Assembly: GCA_033964015.1 (NCBI GenBank)
Contig: CM066916.1
Span: forward strand, 8,906,501 to 8,970,500
Origin: Scolanthus callimorphus
Lineage: Eukaryota; Cnidaria; Anthozoa; Actiniaria; Edwardsiidae
DNA: 64,000 bases
Direction of reading: 5' to 3'
Made by a program: the position numbers and the translations under genes. Every line of letters begins with the position of its first letter. Positions within the stretch are counted from its first letter, which is position 1. Positions 12,685-25,400 of this stretch are shown one piece after another. The notes below the pieces were generated by a model, which did not search any database, was not told the origin of the DNA, and saw only the letters and a program-made list of their open reading frames with translations.

Positions 12685-12851
12685 TAGCCTGCTTGCAGGC
12701 GGTACTGAGTGTTTTTATCGCGGAAAACCCGGTCCGCCCCGGGACCGCGCGCCTCAAAATTCCAAGATGGCGCCCGATCATCGAACAGACCGGGTTTTCC
12801 GCGATAAAAACACTCAGTACCGCCTGTACCGCAGGCTCAGTACCGCAGGCT
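12685..12851. mobile_element. Foldback MITE (CGCGATAAAAACACTC), 9-bp target duplication
   Basis: ATTTTGAAG flanks both ends (12676-12684, 12852-12860). The ends TAGCCTGCTTGCAGGCGGTA and its inverse enclose TTTTTATCGCGGAAAACCC and GATGGCGCCCGATC. A 9-bp duplication is Mutator-like. Confidence 0.82.
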
Positions 12852-13046
12852 ATTTTGAAGAGCATAAGATTAGCTTTGCAATGAAAAACGAAATAATAGG
12901 ATTGAATCAGGTCTCAGTGTAGAAAATACTTGGACAACATGAAAATAGAATACTAGGGAATATGTATAAGGCGGAAGAAGAGAAACTTGTCAACTTTCTT
13001 TTGTTCCACTACAGCCTATACACTTGTCACTACAGTTCAAAAAAGT

Positions 13047-13376
13047 CCCGCGGGGGGGGGGGGGGGACTCCCATATTTTTTGAGCGGGGGTGCTCGTCGA
13101 ACCTTTTAGGATTTAAAATCAGGCCTCTGGGACCTTTTAGGGGATAAAATTCGAAAACGTGTAATTTTTTCCAGATAGGTACCTGTTAGAGGTCCGTTCT
13201 AGCAAAATCAAGCAAATCACACTTGTTGGTAGAATGAATTTCAGACGTATTTTCCCTCGTAAAAAATGTGAGAGAAAATTACTAGGGAAAATACGTCTTG
13301 TTGGTACCTTTTAGAGGTAAAATCAAAAGTTCCCAATAAGCACCCCCGCCCCCAAAATATGGGAGTCCCCCCCGGG
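13047..13376. mobile_element. G-rich hAT-like MITE, copy 2
   Basis: Same ends as the 8.1-kb copy: a G run followed by ACTCCCATATTTTTTGAGC, and at the right the inverse AAAATATGGGAGT and a C run. No clean target duplication was seen. Confidence 0.75.
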
Positions 13377-16300
13377 ATCAAGTTAAACTTTCTCATTAGC
13401 ATACAATATAAAACACACAATATAAAACACTTGAACACGATGGTTATAACGTAGCTAATTTCCTCCAGTTGGACAGCTTTCATACGAATTACGCTCATAA
13501 CGTTTTAACACGTAGCGCAAATGAGCTATAACTTGGCAGGTGAGCAGCCCAGGGAATGCCAATCAAAAATATGATGACACGGTTTGATTGATTGACAATG
13601 TGACGTCATAATCACCGTGGGAACATAGGCCAAAAAATTTTAGTTAGGAAATCGGTCATGCAATCAGTTTCTATTTAATCGTCGCAGTAAATGAACGACT
13701 CTATCGAAAACCGGACTGAATTATGATAAAACCGAGAGAAGTTATGACTAATTAAAAAGTTCAAGTTTCCCGCTTTGATGGTCAATTTGACCATATATGG
13801 TAAAAATTCGGCTATTTAGAGAGGGCGCTGCTTAAATCTGTTGGAGACATACGTTTCAGATATAGGAATGTCTCAAAATTTGTAGTTACTTTGACTTAGT
13901 CATCTGATACTTTAGACGTCGTATTACGTCAGTATGACGTCTTCTAACATGCAATTTTTACGTCAAAGTGACGTAAACAAGGTATCGAGTTTCATGCCAA
14001 AGTCAAAGTAACTACAAATTAAAAATATTGCTATAATTGCTTGAAACAACATCATAGGAGTTAACGCGTTGACGTTTAAAATCGCCGAAATTTTACCTTA
14101 TATGGTCAAGGAACAATTAAATTCCAGAGATTCCGGCGGGAGCTTCGAAATCACGATTTCTTAATAACTTTTGATCTATATGTTCGATTTTAATGAAGTT
14201 TTCGATTTTGGAGTCGGCTTAGTGGTTAGAACATTTACCAACGTCTAAAATGGTTGATATACAAATTCCTAACTTTGGCGCCATTTTCAACGGCCTGTAG
14301 TGACGTCACGTTGTCAGTCATCATCTTCAAATTTCCATCAATAGAAACATCTTTCCAGATACTAATACCTTGCTAAATTTGACATAAATCGGATAAATTC
14401 CCAGCTCTCTGCATAGCGAGATGGAGGAAAATGATCTCGTTTAGGCCATCGTGTGAACGAAATCCTAATCCCATTTTTTGCACCACAATTCGGTTGAAAC
14501 TGGGCGTGATACCTGATCATGTTGTCCATTGGTCAGGTCCAGGATCAGTGGAACAACTCATCAAATTCCTGGCATCGCTTTCCCTCAGCCAATACCGTAA
14601 TTGGCAGCCAGGGACAATCAGTTTCGCGCGCCAAGTAATTCTAAATTAAAAAAGGAGAAATAAACATGGATGCAGTCACTTTCCACTAAGACCATGAAGG
14701 GGCACATCATTATTTTAGCTCTAGCAAGTCTGCGTCCAGCGATGGGGCACGCCGCAGATGAATACGCCCGAAGGCTAACACAGGCAGCTCGTGTTGGAGT
14801 TTAACCTTGCCTAAAAACGTTTAGTCCCATTCTGTCTGCTAGCAAGCCCAAAATATTCCATCAATATCATAGCAGTCAACTTACGGAAGCATAAGGAATT
14901 CCGTTCCTCCTTTCTTCTATGCTTGCTCCGCTACCAACCCACACGTAGCAGCAATCTCCATGATTAAAAATGTAAACTGAAGCACAAATTGTACAGCGCA
15001 ATATTAGTATTGCGCAGAAATAACATTTCACTTGGAGTATATTTATTATATAGACACGAGTGTTTTACTGGGAAATACGCCACTCGTAGATCTCATATGA
15101 TCGAAGCTTCATCGGAGACCTGAGTGACATATTTTCCATATCCTCACTAGCGTGGATATCGGTCAAAACAAAGCTGCTTGGAAATCAATTTGGAATATTT
15201 TTTCTGGTTTGTCTATATAATAAAAAGATAATTACACGGTGGCTTGAAGTTGTGTCAATATTGTTCTTGCCACTCGAAAATAAAACTCATATATTCGCGC
15301 CACCGTGTAGTATCCTCTACATATCGTTTTTCAATTGAAATTTAACGTGGAATTCACGAGTCGAGTGATGAATTTTTCTTGAATCCCATAGCAAAGATTT
15401 GATATTATTTTAGTGCAATGATTTGAGCTTTGAACTTTCTTTGCGCGCGGGTAACCTGTTGTTTTGTCGAATTCATACGAGGCGCGCAGCGACGAGGGCG
15501 ATATCGTCTTTTTGAGTGCTATTTTCGGCGGAATCTACCGACTGAATGCTTTGAATAGACTTGAATCCTATAATATCTCGTCCTCAATTTACACAAAAAA
15601 GAGATATCATAGGATTCTATACAAACTCCTACATGTGGTATTTAAACTTGAATAATGCATTTTACAAGGTTGCCATCAAGATTGGACTAACACGAATTAC
15701 TACTACTTCCATGCAAACCTTTCAAAAGATGCTAAAATAAAGCCAATAGGTTTCAATATATATATATTTTTCCGGGTAAGGAATGTAGTGAAGCCATATG
15801 CCTTTCAGGCCTTAAATATCTAAAGGAACGTCGAAATGATATATGCAGGTCTTTTATAAATAAGATAAGATCGAAAGGCATTGAGCCTCTGAACACTGCC
15901 ATAAAGCAGCCAGAGGCCCCCTACATGGGTACGGCCTACGCCAGAGGGCAAATTCGTTCATTAGGCCTATTGTTGCAACTGATCGCCTGGCTAATTTTGT
16001 GACTGTGAAGTATATGTAATTATTTGTTTTGCTGACACCCACTGTAATAGACCTTTTTCCAAAATGGCCGCCGCAAATTCACATGACTTAAAATTAAACT
16101 CACTAAAATCAAATACTGGCACTAGAAAGAGTATCCTCACATTAGTAATCCTTTAAATTTGCATTATGCCAAATGCCATGTCGGCTGAGAAAGCAGTGTC
16201 TGAAAATTGAAAATTTTACAGAGATTTGTATGATTGGGGGTATGACGCATACCCCCAGTCATACAAACGTCTGTAAATTTTCAGATTTTCAACGTTTGTT

Positions 16301-17094
16301 TTCTCAGAAGATATTGGATATAATGCAGCGTGTGTTCTAGTGCTAGCGTTCATTTTTAACAAAAATCGATTTGAATTTTCGGCGGCCATTTGGAAAAAGG
16401 TCTATTCAGTCACAACTGCAAATGTGGTTCAATAAACGAGAATTATTATTATTATTATATATACCATCTTCAGAATGAAACATGTCCGGGGTTATTACTC
16501 CACGTTTCACCTCTTTATATTCGGCGTGGCCTGATTCATCTGATACCCTAATGGAATTGAAAGAATATAACAACGTCTCGAAAAATTACCAATTATATTT
16601 TATGCTCACTGAATACCTAGGTATTCAATACCCAGTCACGGGAACTAAGTTATGAAGGCGGTGCAATTAGCTGTACACAGACGCTTTTTTTAATCGCGGA
16701 AAACCCCGTTTTTTTTTCACGATGAAAAACGTCTGCGTGCAGGCTAACCGGGCAATATATGCGGCGGAAGCGAGGTGCAAGGAGGCATCGACCGCCACTA
16801 GGGGAGGTGGGTGGGGTGAACGCCACTGGATGTAACTTCGGCGGTAGGTTCTGGCAAAATTATTTGAGGGTGCGGACCGACAATCATATAACATAGGACC
16901 GCAAAGCATGATGCCAACACCGTGCAGTCTCTGCAAAATCCAAATTTAGCTATTTATTATTTCCATAAAAAACTACTTTGCTTTAACCCGAAGTTTAGTG
17001 CAGCTTGCTTGTAACCTCTGATATATACAGCTATTACAGCTAGTTTCTTCGACGTATCGCACTATATAACAAATTTAAGAACCCCAACTGCCCA

Positions 17095-17225
17095 GGAAGC
17101 AAATCAAGTTGGTTATGTACCAAGTCGAATGGTTAAGGAGCCATCGGGGACTCGAACTCGGGTCATCGTGTTACGAGGACGATGCTCTGACCCGCCTCGG
17201 CCACTCTGTCTCCCTGTCTCCTTCG
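17095..17225 (-). repeat. tRNA-like SINE fragment
   Basis: On the minus strand AGAGTGGCCGAGGCGGGTCA (A box) and GAGTTCGAGTCCCC (B box) surround an ATCGT/ACGAT stem. The anticodon loop is not canonical, so this is a SINE or tRNA pseudogene rather than a working gene. Confidence 0.6.
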
Positions 17226-17436
17226 TACAGGCTAATTATATATGCAGTGAGCAAAGTCAGAAAGCTCTTCCATGCAAACCCCTCACAAATAACTAAATGT
17301 GCAGTTTGACGCGTCACATGAGTAGGCGCTTCTCCTGAACTATTAAAGCCCATAAACACCTTTCCATAATGCATTTTACACATTTCCATAATTGACAATA
17401 GACCACTAGTGTGATTTGACTAAAATGTGTTACATA

Positions 17437-17470
17437 AGGGACCGACCATTTGACTTCTGGGGGAGGGGGT

Positions 17471-17501
<31 letters not shown>

Positions 17502-17661
17502 GGATGATTTTGAAAAAAATTTCCTGCACAGCATATTTGTCATAATCCTCAACTAATTTTACGAAATAAATATCCTACAATATCTTAGAGACGTAAAAAA
17601 AAATCTTGCAAAAAAAATCATCCACCCCCCGCCCCTCAAAAGTCAAATGGTCGGCCCCTAA
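17437..17661. mobile_element. MITE with GACCGACCATTTGACTT ends
   Basis: GGGACCGACCATTTGACTT with a G run of about 30 at the left and the inverse AAGTCAAATGGTCGGCCCC at the right. A half copy is at 56330-56385 (AGTTAAATGGTCGGCTCC). Confidence 0.68.
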
Positions 17662-17854
17662 TAGACCGTGTTTCAGATGAGTGCCGAGAATTATTTGTAT
17701 TTGCGTTTATCTTGCATTCTCATTGGTCGCTCATATCTATCAGCCAATAATACTTTCAACTAAATGCAGCTGTGAATTGAGTGATCACGTGCTCACAGCG
17801 TGATAGTGTTTTAATTGGCTTGAAAACAGTGATCGTGATTTTACCTGGCTTGCA

Positions 17855-18155
17855 TAGGCGGCGGACCGGGGGGGGTGGGGGGGGGGGGGGGTGCTCGAGC
17901 ACCCCACATTTTGTACAGGAGGGCTGAGCACCCCCACTTTTTGAAGCTAGATAATTTTTTGTATTTACACGTAAGAAGAAAAGGCTCAGAGGCTTGACAT
18001 TAGGCTCAGAGAACATAGGGTTAAGATTACATTGTGACATATTTTCATCAAATGTATTTAAGTAAAAAAAATATATGAAAAAAAGAAATTACGTGTCCTC
18101 TTCATTTTTGGCCTCTTCGGCACCCCCACTTTTTAGGGTGCTCCGCCGCCCCTGG
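17855..18155. mobile_element. MITE with GGCGGCGGACCGGGG ends
   Basis: GGCGGCGGACCGG with G runs and GTGCTCGAGCACCCC at the left; CACCCCCACTTTTTAGGGTG then CTCCGCCGCCCCTGGC at the right are its inverse. No coding content is recognised. Confidence 0.6.
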
Positions 18156-18640
18156 CTTGTGATTGGCTAATGCGAAACCTCTCGGTTAAGTGTATTTGGT
18201 TACTACTGTCTACTTATACGCTTATAACATACATACCTCAAGAGAACTTTCTCTCGCGGCGGTGGAGCTTCCTGCGAAACAAAAATGTAATGGAAAGTTC
18301 ATTCGGTTGTGTAGTCACAGAATATAGATCATCCAGAGCCCACGTGGTTCTGATAGCAATGGTAATTTTACAAAAACTATGGAAGTTGTAGTCTTCTGTA
18401 AGTAATTTAAAAGTTACGGTCATTTCTTTGTTTTGCACGTCGCATCTGGGGGGGGGGGGGGGGTGAGATGGACGTTCTTAGGTAAGAGCTCCTGTATCTG
18501 GTTGATGTAAGTTATGAGGACTGCACTTTTCCTACAGAAGGGATTGGAAATTCCATAGGGGTGGGGGTAGCCTGAGTTAACAGACGCCCGCTCAAAATCA
18601 AAAGATTTGAGCGAGACAAATCAAATCTTTTGATTTTGAG

Positions 18641-18797
18641 CGAGCACCCCACATTTTGTACAGGAGGGCTGAGCACCCCCACTTTTGAAGCTAGATAATT
18701 TTTTTTGTATTTACACGTAAAGAAGAAAAGGCTCAGAGGCTTGACATTAGGCTCAGAGAAACATAGGGGTTAAGATTACATTGTGACATATTTTCAT
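18641..18797 (+). repeat. Duplicate of 17896-18048
   Basis: From GAGCACCCCACATTTTGTAC to GTGACATATTTTCAT the segment repeats 17896-18048 with few differences. It is spliced into a palindromic repeat (18567-18905). Confidence 0.75.
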
Positions 18798-18808
18798 AGG
18801 GGTGGGGG

Positions 18809-18905
18809 TAGCCTGAGTTAACAGACGCCCGCTCAAAATCAAAAGATTTGAGCGAGACAAATCAAATCTTTTGATTTTGAGCGGGCGTCTGTTAACTCAG
18901 GCTAG
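18809..18905. repeat. Near-perfect palindrome
   Basis: TAGCCTGAGTTAACAGACGC and the inverse GCGTCTGTTAACTCAGGCTA bound an AATCAAAAGATTTGAGC stem. A partial copy lies at 18567-18645. Confidence 0.85.
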
Positions 18906-19526
18906 GGTGGGGGGGGGGGGGTCAATTTACCTGATCTTTTCCATACAAATACTGTAGTTTTCTTTGGAAATTCCAGAGGGGTGGAGGGGTCACTTTTCAA
19001 CACCCTTCCGTGGAGGGGGTATGGATATTTTTTGGAACCACACATTTAGCTAAAATATTGTCTTAAATCAAGAGTGGATTACTGGTAATCCACTCTTGCT
19101 TAAATATAACTCGAAAGTGAAAACATCTCACCTTTTCTTCCGTTCTCCTTCTTTGATATAACCGAGCATCGTTTCAGGCAACTCTGAAACACACCTAGGG
19201 TCTGTCGAAAATGAAATTACACCCATTACACTCTATAGGATTATTCAAAGCTTCAGGAGGCTAGATTCCGCTAAGAAAATAGCACGAAAAAAGCGATATC
19301 GCTCGAGTCGCGCAGCGACGAGGGCGATATCGCCTTTTTGAGTGCTATTTTCGGCGGAATCTACCGGCTGAACGCTTTGAATATACTTGAATCCTATGAT
19401 ATCTCGTCCTCAATTACACAAAAAAAGAGATATCATAGGATTGTAACGTATATCCTTATATCACTCTTACTGTCTCCCGGTGCAATGGCCTGGCTCTCGA
19501 AAACACTAAATGTACTGTCAAACAGC

Positions 19527-19908
19527 CCCCCGGGGGGGGGGGGGGGGGGGACTCCCATATTTTCAGACGGGGGTGCTCGTCCTATCCCTTAGGGTATAAA
19601 ATTGACAGGTCGTGCTATCTCTTAGGGGTGTTTAAAATCAGCCCTATCCTTAGGGGAGTCTCAGACCAATCCTTGCCCAGAAATATATTGGTACTGACAC
19701 CAGAACCGATATTTACAAAGGAAACTTGGTTGAAAACCCTAAAATTTGTTGTCTTTTAGGGGTAAAATTCGGCGGTCGCCACGCCAAATTTGCTCTCTTT
19801 AAGGGTAAATTTTCTGTTTGCCACACCCATTTTGCTATCCCTTAGGGTCAAAATCAATTTTCCCGACGAGCACCCCGTCTAAAAATAGTGGGAGTCCCCC
19901 CCCCCGGG
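19527..19908. mobile_element. G-rich hAT-like MITE, copy 3, target duplication CAAACAGC
   Basis: CAAACAGC flanks both ends (19519-19526 and 19909-19916). Ends are C/G runs with ACTCCCATATTTT and the inverse TAGTGGGAGT. The right end with its flank is duplicated once more up to about 19985. Confidence 0.82.
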
Positions 19909-20133
19909 CAAACAGCCCTCATGATTGTAAGCTGGGCGCCCCCCCCCCCCCCCGGGCAAACAGCCCTCATGATTGTAAGCTGGGCGGCAGCAGCCCCGTT
20001 CAGTTCTCAAACCTCCCCTTGTCTAGCGGTCGTGTTGTTTTGACCGCTTCAGCTCCGATGAAGAGGAGGAGAAGACCCTTTCTTTCTTTTCTTTATGAGA
20101 GCCTTCAAAGAGAAGGACCTCTCATGATTTTAA

Positions 20134-20353
20134 AGAGTCAGCCGCCATTTTGACAGCATAGCAACATACCAAGTCGGAGAAAGCATCCATTTCCATCGGC
20201 TGATTAGAGAATATTAGAACAATTTTCTCGACTAATTTTGGTAAATCAAATCCGAAACTTTGTTTTTAATGTTGATTTAGGGATTTCTACACGCAATTCG
20301 TCTTCTAATATAATCGAACGAAAACAATAACAAAGAGTGGCTGACACAGGCTC
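20134..20353. mobile_element. TTAA-flanked MITE, copy 2
   Basis: TTAA precedes AGAGTCAGCCGCCATTTTGA and TTAA follows GTGGCTGACACAGGCTC. The interior has GAGAAAGCATCCATTTCC and ATTTCTACACGCAATTCGTC. TTAA target sites are typical of piggyBac-type elements. Confidence 0.78.
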
Positions 20354-21391
20354 TTAATAAAAGCCTGAGCAAGCCGTTCGATTATTGCTACAGGGGTAGC
20401 GGAAGCAAGTCTGCCTTAGGCACTCACGAAGAACAATTCTTGTCCACCCTATTTTCCTATTCTAAATTTGGTGCTAAATTACCATATTCAGTTTCAATCT
20501 TAAGAAACCAGTTAACCCGATATGGCTGGCGGACAGCCGCGGGAATATTACACAAGTCATGAACACAAGTCATTATGATAAATTCTAGCCCCGATTTCCA
20601 TCCTCTTTTCCCGCTGTCCGCTCGTTGTATCAGATTTTCAACTGTTTTCTTAGGCGGTCTCCCTGTGGAAAAGCCCCCCGCCATCTTGAAAATAACCCAG
20701 AAGACCCTGGGAACGAGGTTGTAATATCTCGTGAAGGGAAGACTCCAAGTGAACGAAACTGGGGCAAAATTGTCTCGGTGACTAGAGAGAAGCGTGACGA
20801 AGTGGTTACGTGATGCGACGTCATCGATGACGTCATCAAAGTTTAAAAAAATCATATCTCGTGAAGGAAGACTCGAATAGATTGGAAAGAGAAACAAACT
20901 TTGGCAAAATATCTAAGCGCAACGAAGTGGTCATGTCATGTAGCAGTTTTGCCGAAGGTTCTCTATTATGTAAAACTGCATAATATGCATACTACATAGA
21001 CGTCATCGATGACCCCAAAGTTAAGGTATAAAAAAGGTATAAAACTGACAGGGAACTCCGTTTTTAGGCAATGCCTAAATCTATGTATTAGAAGAAGTAC
21101 GGTAACGTTGTACATACTCTCAATTTTAACTTCAGGATTTCCTTTCTTTCTCCCTGTTGAACATGAAAAACGGTAAACACAGCATAGTCGTGAAATATTT
21201 TTTTTACCATAACAGTTAGCTTTCTCGCAAAATGATTGGCTGATTTGCCGTGGGAAATAAGAGTCCATACCACTCTGCTCGCTTCAGCTTGCGCGCGCGG
21301 CTCAAAACAAAGGGAAATTGTTCGAATGCGCGCGCTATTTACGGAAAATGATCATAATCATAACATTAGGGATTTTGTTATGGTAAAAAAT

Positions 21392-21577
21392 AAATTTCCA
21401 GAGGTTGTTTTTGAGTGGTGTGGACTCTTATTTACCACTTTTTACGCCATCATCGTGGTCAAAATTTGTTGTGGAGTCACCTCGCCTGCGGCTCATGAAT
21501 CCACAACATTTTGACCACGACGATGACGTAAAGCGTGGTAAATAAGAGTCCACACCACTCAAGACCTCTGGAAATTT
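21392..21577. repeat. Long hairpin (foldback), loop TCGCCTGCGGCT
   Basis: AAATTTCCAGAGGTTGTTTT and AGTGGTGTGGACTCTTATTT at the left have inverses at the right. The apex is ACCTCGCCTGCGGCTCATG. Confidence 0.8.
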
Positions 21578-21944
21578 GTTAACTTCCAACGCCGTCAATA
21601 TTTTGTGGTACTGCCGTCTTACAATTTTTGCATGCCAGCATTCACCTTTGTCACGCGCGCCATTTTGTTTCCAGAATGACCCGGCAAAGCAGAAAAAAGC
21701 AATGCGCCAATCACTATTTGGTCTAAACAAATAAGGAGTATTTTTTGGTAGCTGGGTCAACTTTTGTACCATAAACCCCAGCATCAGGCTTCGCCTTCCA
21801 ACATGAGCAAAACCCGCGCCCTGCTTGGCTTCGTTTCCATGCTGAATAAATCGGTTGAAAAATTCGACATGGCGCTTGTGTGACAAAGGCGAATGTCATA
21901 ATAGTAGACATTTAGACAGCTGTTAATTTGGCTGCCATGTTGGT

Positions 21945-22085
21945 GCCCGTCTCCTCGCGGGGGAGGCTCGGGTAAGAGTCACTGACGCATGCGCGAGATT
22001 TGATACAGAGCCATTGAGAGAAAGATCTTTCTGCGCATACAACCAGCCAATCAGCAAAGTCCTTAAATGGATGTCACCAGAGCCT
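21945..22085. mobile_element. Uninterrupted copy of the GAGGCTCTGGTGACA repeat
   Basis: CTCGCGGGGGAGGCTCGGGT and the inverse TGTCACCAGAGCCTCC bound GACGCATGCGCGAGATTTG and CCAATCAGCAAAGTCCTT. It is the empty-site reference for the 46-kb insertion. Confidence 0.62.
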
Positions 22086-22177
22086 CCTTGTATAAAGGAT
22101 TACGGTAAAAATACTGAGAAGGTATGGCCAGATAAATCGCCACAAAATGCTAGAATTTGGAAATAACGAAAACTGTT

Positions 22178-22315
22178 TTTTAAGCATTAGAGCACAACTT
22201 TCTATGACTTTATAGGCGCAAATAGAGCACGCGTGATGTTGGGAGAGACACGAGAACGTTGTAAAATCTCGAGGCGGAGGCGAGGAGTGTCTCTCCCGAC
22301 TTGAAAGTTCACCTC
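22178..22315. mobile_element. Short relative of the 1.2-3.0 kb TIR element
   Basis: The segment repeats GCATTAGAGCACAACTTTCT, then GACTTTATAGGCGCAAATAG and GATGTTGGGAGAGACACG, followed by an inverted GTGTCTCTCCCGA. It is a single compact copy of the same family, just downstream of gelsolin B exon 8. Confidence 0.65.
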
Positions 22316-22400
22316 CCACTATCATTTTACTAAGGGTCCGTCCCTTAGCTATAGTTATCAGCTACAATTGCAGAAAGATAAAGATCTTTAATTAACTCAC

Positions 22401-22466
22401 CTTCATTTGAGAGATGAAAGCTCCCGCATTAAACTTCTCGCTTGGAGAGGGTCCTCCGAGATTTAT
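22401..22466 (-). CDS. Gelsolin B exon 8 (G2)
   Basis: The 66-bp exon encodes [20 protein letters not shown] and MK, aligned over its full length with exon 8 of copy C. The usual Trp-Asn-Gly start is Ile-Asn-Leu here, a loss of a widely conserved tryptophan. Confidence 0.78.
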
Positions 22467-25400
22467 CTTTTGAAACACGGAAGATACAGAAATAATTACA
22501 ATTGCGAGAAAATAAAAATAAAATGGATATGGTCACCTGAACACGAACATAATTGTGTTCACAAACACAAAAAATTATTCTCTGAAATTGCTAAAGAGTT
22601 AATTTAAAGGAATAATGATTATTCGGGCTGCAATTTAAGCATAAGGCTTGCTCATATATCATTTTATCACTTATAGATGAATTATACTAAATCAATTAGT
22701 CGCCTCAGGCTCCGTGTTTATCGACTTCGTCTGTCGGTGTCTATTCGCCGATCGATAATCACGTCACCTTCGGTGACTACTGTTAATTATCATTTTGTCT
22801 GGTTATATTGTTTGTAAAAGTGTCATTCAAATTAAAGTTTTGATGTGACGAAGAAAAAACACCGTCTTTACTGCAAAAGTTCCTGCCCTTCGCATCAACG
22901 CACGCGTGACCAAACGTTAACGAATTTCATCCTAATAGATAATCTGAAAAAGATGCGAGGGATTTTTGATATATATCACATTTACAGAAAACATATGACC
23001 TCTCAAAGTTGTTTTGCTAGCGCGCACTTTAAAGTGGTTATTTCGGACAAAATGCGCGCGCGCGGACCGTTCGCAGAGAGATACGCGTCCCAGCTATAAC
23101 GCACGGCGCGTGCTGCATGTCGGTAAATGGGGACATTTGTCCAACAAACTGCTAAAATAGCGTGCGCTGCATTCTGGTAGTTGTGGAGATGGCTTAAGGG
23201 CCATTTACACGCTGCGATTTGTCGGGCCCGATTTCTTGTGCTTCGTTCGGTGTCGGCCCGACACTGAAAAATCTGTGGCATCGCATCGGATTTTTTCGTG
23301 TCGGGGCCGATTTTTCCTTCGGACAAATCAAATAACTCGCGGCTCAAAAATAATCGGGCCGACAATCGCATTTCTGAATAAAGAAGAGCGCGCGCACTTA
23401 TAGCTTGAATCGTACATTGAAGGGAATCATCTTATTAACAATTTGAGCGAATTACGAGGACATTTTAGTGTGTTTGAAAACAAAAGGCTGTGGTAGAAAT
23501 GTGACGAGTAACAAATGTTATCATGTAAGTTGTAATCCTCACACATTTTCCCAATATCATGCAAGAAGTCTAAAGCACAGCGTATTTTTAAGTACCTGAC
23601 AAATACACATCCCCATGTCCAGCACGTACACGTCACCTTCCTTCATGTGGCCTCTCTTGCGCGGTATCTCAGTTACATTAATATTTTTCTGTTGAGCCAA
23701 TAAATAAAACAAGTTATTATATAGCTCGTGTTATTCGATCAAAGCGTGCGCTCTGATTAGTTCTATCATGGTCACATGGTAAAGTACAATCATGTAGCCC
23801 GCGCGGGCGACATCGCTAGAGCGAGAAATTTCGGCGGACTATTTTTACACCGAATTTTCTCTTTGCTATATAATAAAACACTTAAGAGCATGTGTCAGCC
23901 GCCATTTTAACAGCCTAGCAACATATCAAGTCGGAGAAAGCATCCTTTTCATCGGCTGATTTGGAGAATACAGAGCAATGTTCTTGATTGAACTTGGTAA
24001 AAAAACTTTGTTTTTAGATGTTGATTTAGAGATTTCTACACGTAATTCGTCTTCTAAGCGTCCGAAACAATAACAAAGGAGTGGCTGATACGGACTGCCC
24101 CCTTGGGAAACAGCGAGTTTTGTTTTCCCTCGAATCTCGATGTTTCCCTCAACTTCGTCTCGGAAAACATCGAGATTCTCGGGGAAACAAACTTGCTGTT
24201 TCCCTCGGGAGCAGTCATTAAGTGTATATTATATCCTCATTTTACGCCTTTGCCTTGGCCATGTCGATATGTTCAATGCGGTTTACAGAAGTTACAGATG
24301 TTATCTCAACATCCCGCGTGCGTTATCAAATTTAATATAGTACACGCACAATATTTTGGCACATTTCCATTGGTCGAGAGCCTATCACGTGACATGGATA
24401 GTGCCCGCTTTGTGGGCGGCTTTCAACCAATCAATCCATGCTTCGCGTCTCAGGCACTAAGTGGGATAGTTTTCCTGGGGAATGTGATGTTCAAAGCCAG
24501 GAACTTATAGATTGTGGCGGTCCCTTCTTTTGGCGAGCGTCTGTGAAAATGACGTGAAAACGATCGAGTGCCGATGCGCGCCGCATGGGAGAAACGCCTT
24601 CTTTTCGCGTTTGTCCCCTACGGCGCGTCCTCGCGCCTTCGGTACTTCAAGCCATCGGCGCTCGTTTCTTCACGCACTCGTCACGCACTCGTCACGCACT
24701 CGTCACTCACTCGTCACGGACGTTCGCTAAAGAAGGGACTGCAAGCAGTCATTGCCACTCGAGCTATACTCTCTCAGGATTAATATTAATTTTATTATCA
24801 TTGTACTCAGTAATCGTTTTCTGATTGGCTCAAAGTCTACGCAAAATTCTGGCAGTTTTGCAAGCGCCTGCAATATTTTCAGCGGGAACAGTTGTCTGTA
24901 AACGGTATTGGATGGGGCCCGCCCTATTTTCAGTTGTCTAGACAGGTTATTGGACTGAGCCTGCAAGTTATTTAAGCGGTATTTTGTGTGTGAAATTACA
25001 AATGTGCGGCAAATTCTTTGTTTTGTGTCTTTGAATCTTTTCTTTTCACGATGGCTGCTCGCTTTGCGACTTGTTCGACTCAAGAAATTGAATTTGTGTC
25101 AGACAATGGATAACAAAACAATTATTGGATTCGGTTTTCGCATGACATCGATAATCGTCAAGTCCTCGGTTTGTGTTATCTAACAAACACAAACCTCGGC
25201 CTTGACAATTATCGATGTCATGCTCAACCTCATCCAATAATTGCTTAATAAACATCCATTACCTTCGGGAAGTGTCCAAACCTTGTTTAAATCAAGGGAG
25301 AACATTATATTATTTCCTACCCGTGACGTTTTCTCTATATGGAAAAGCCGGGGCACATATTCTTCGGTGTGTGACCCTGTTGAACCCGGTGTCTGCCCTG

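Larger units (their letters stand above)
9751..22400. other. 12.6-kb stretch between gelsolin A start and last seen gelsolin B exon
   Basis: This should hold the missing 3' exons of copy B and the promoter of copy A. I recognise only transposon-type repeats (entries above) and no conserved exon. Roughly 13380-17090 and 9820-11130 show nothing I can name. Confidence 0.55.

Noticed and set aside
20457..20620. Minus-strand peptide NIPAAVRQPYRVNWFLKIE ending in a stop
   Set aside because: It looks peptide-like, but I could not link it to a family or to splice sites in phase with gelsolin B.
21428..21911. Overlapping minus-strand open frames of 62-152 codons
   Set aside because: They cross a hairpin repeat and show no conserved domain that I recognise.
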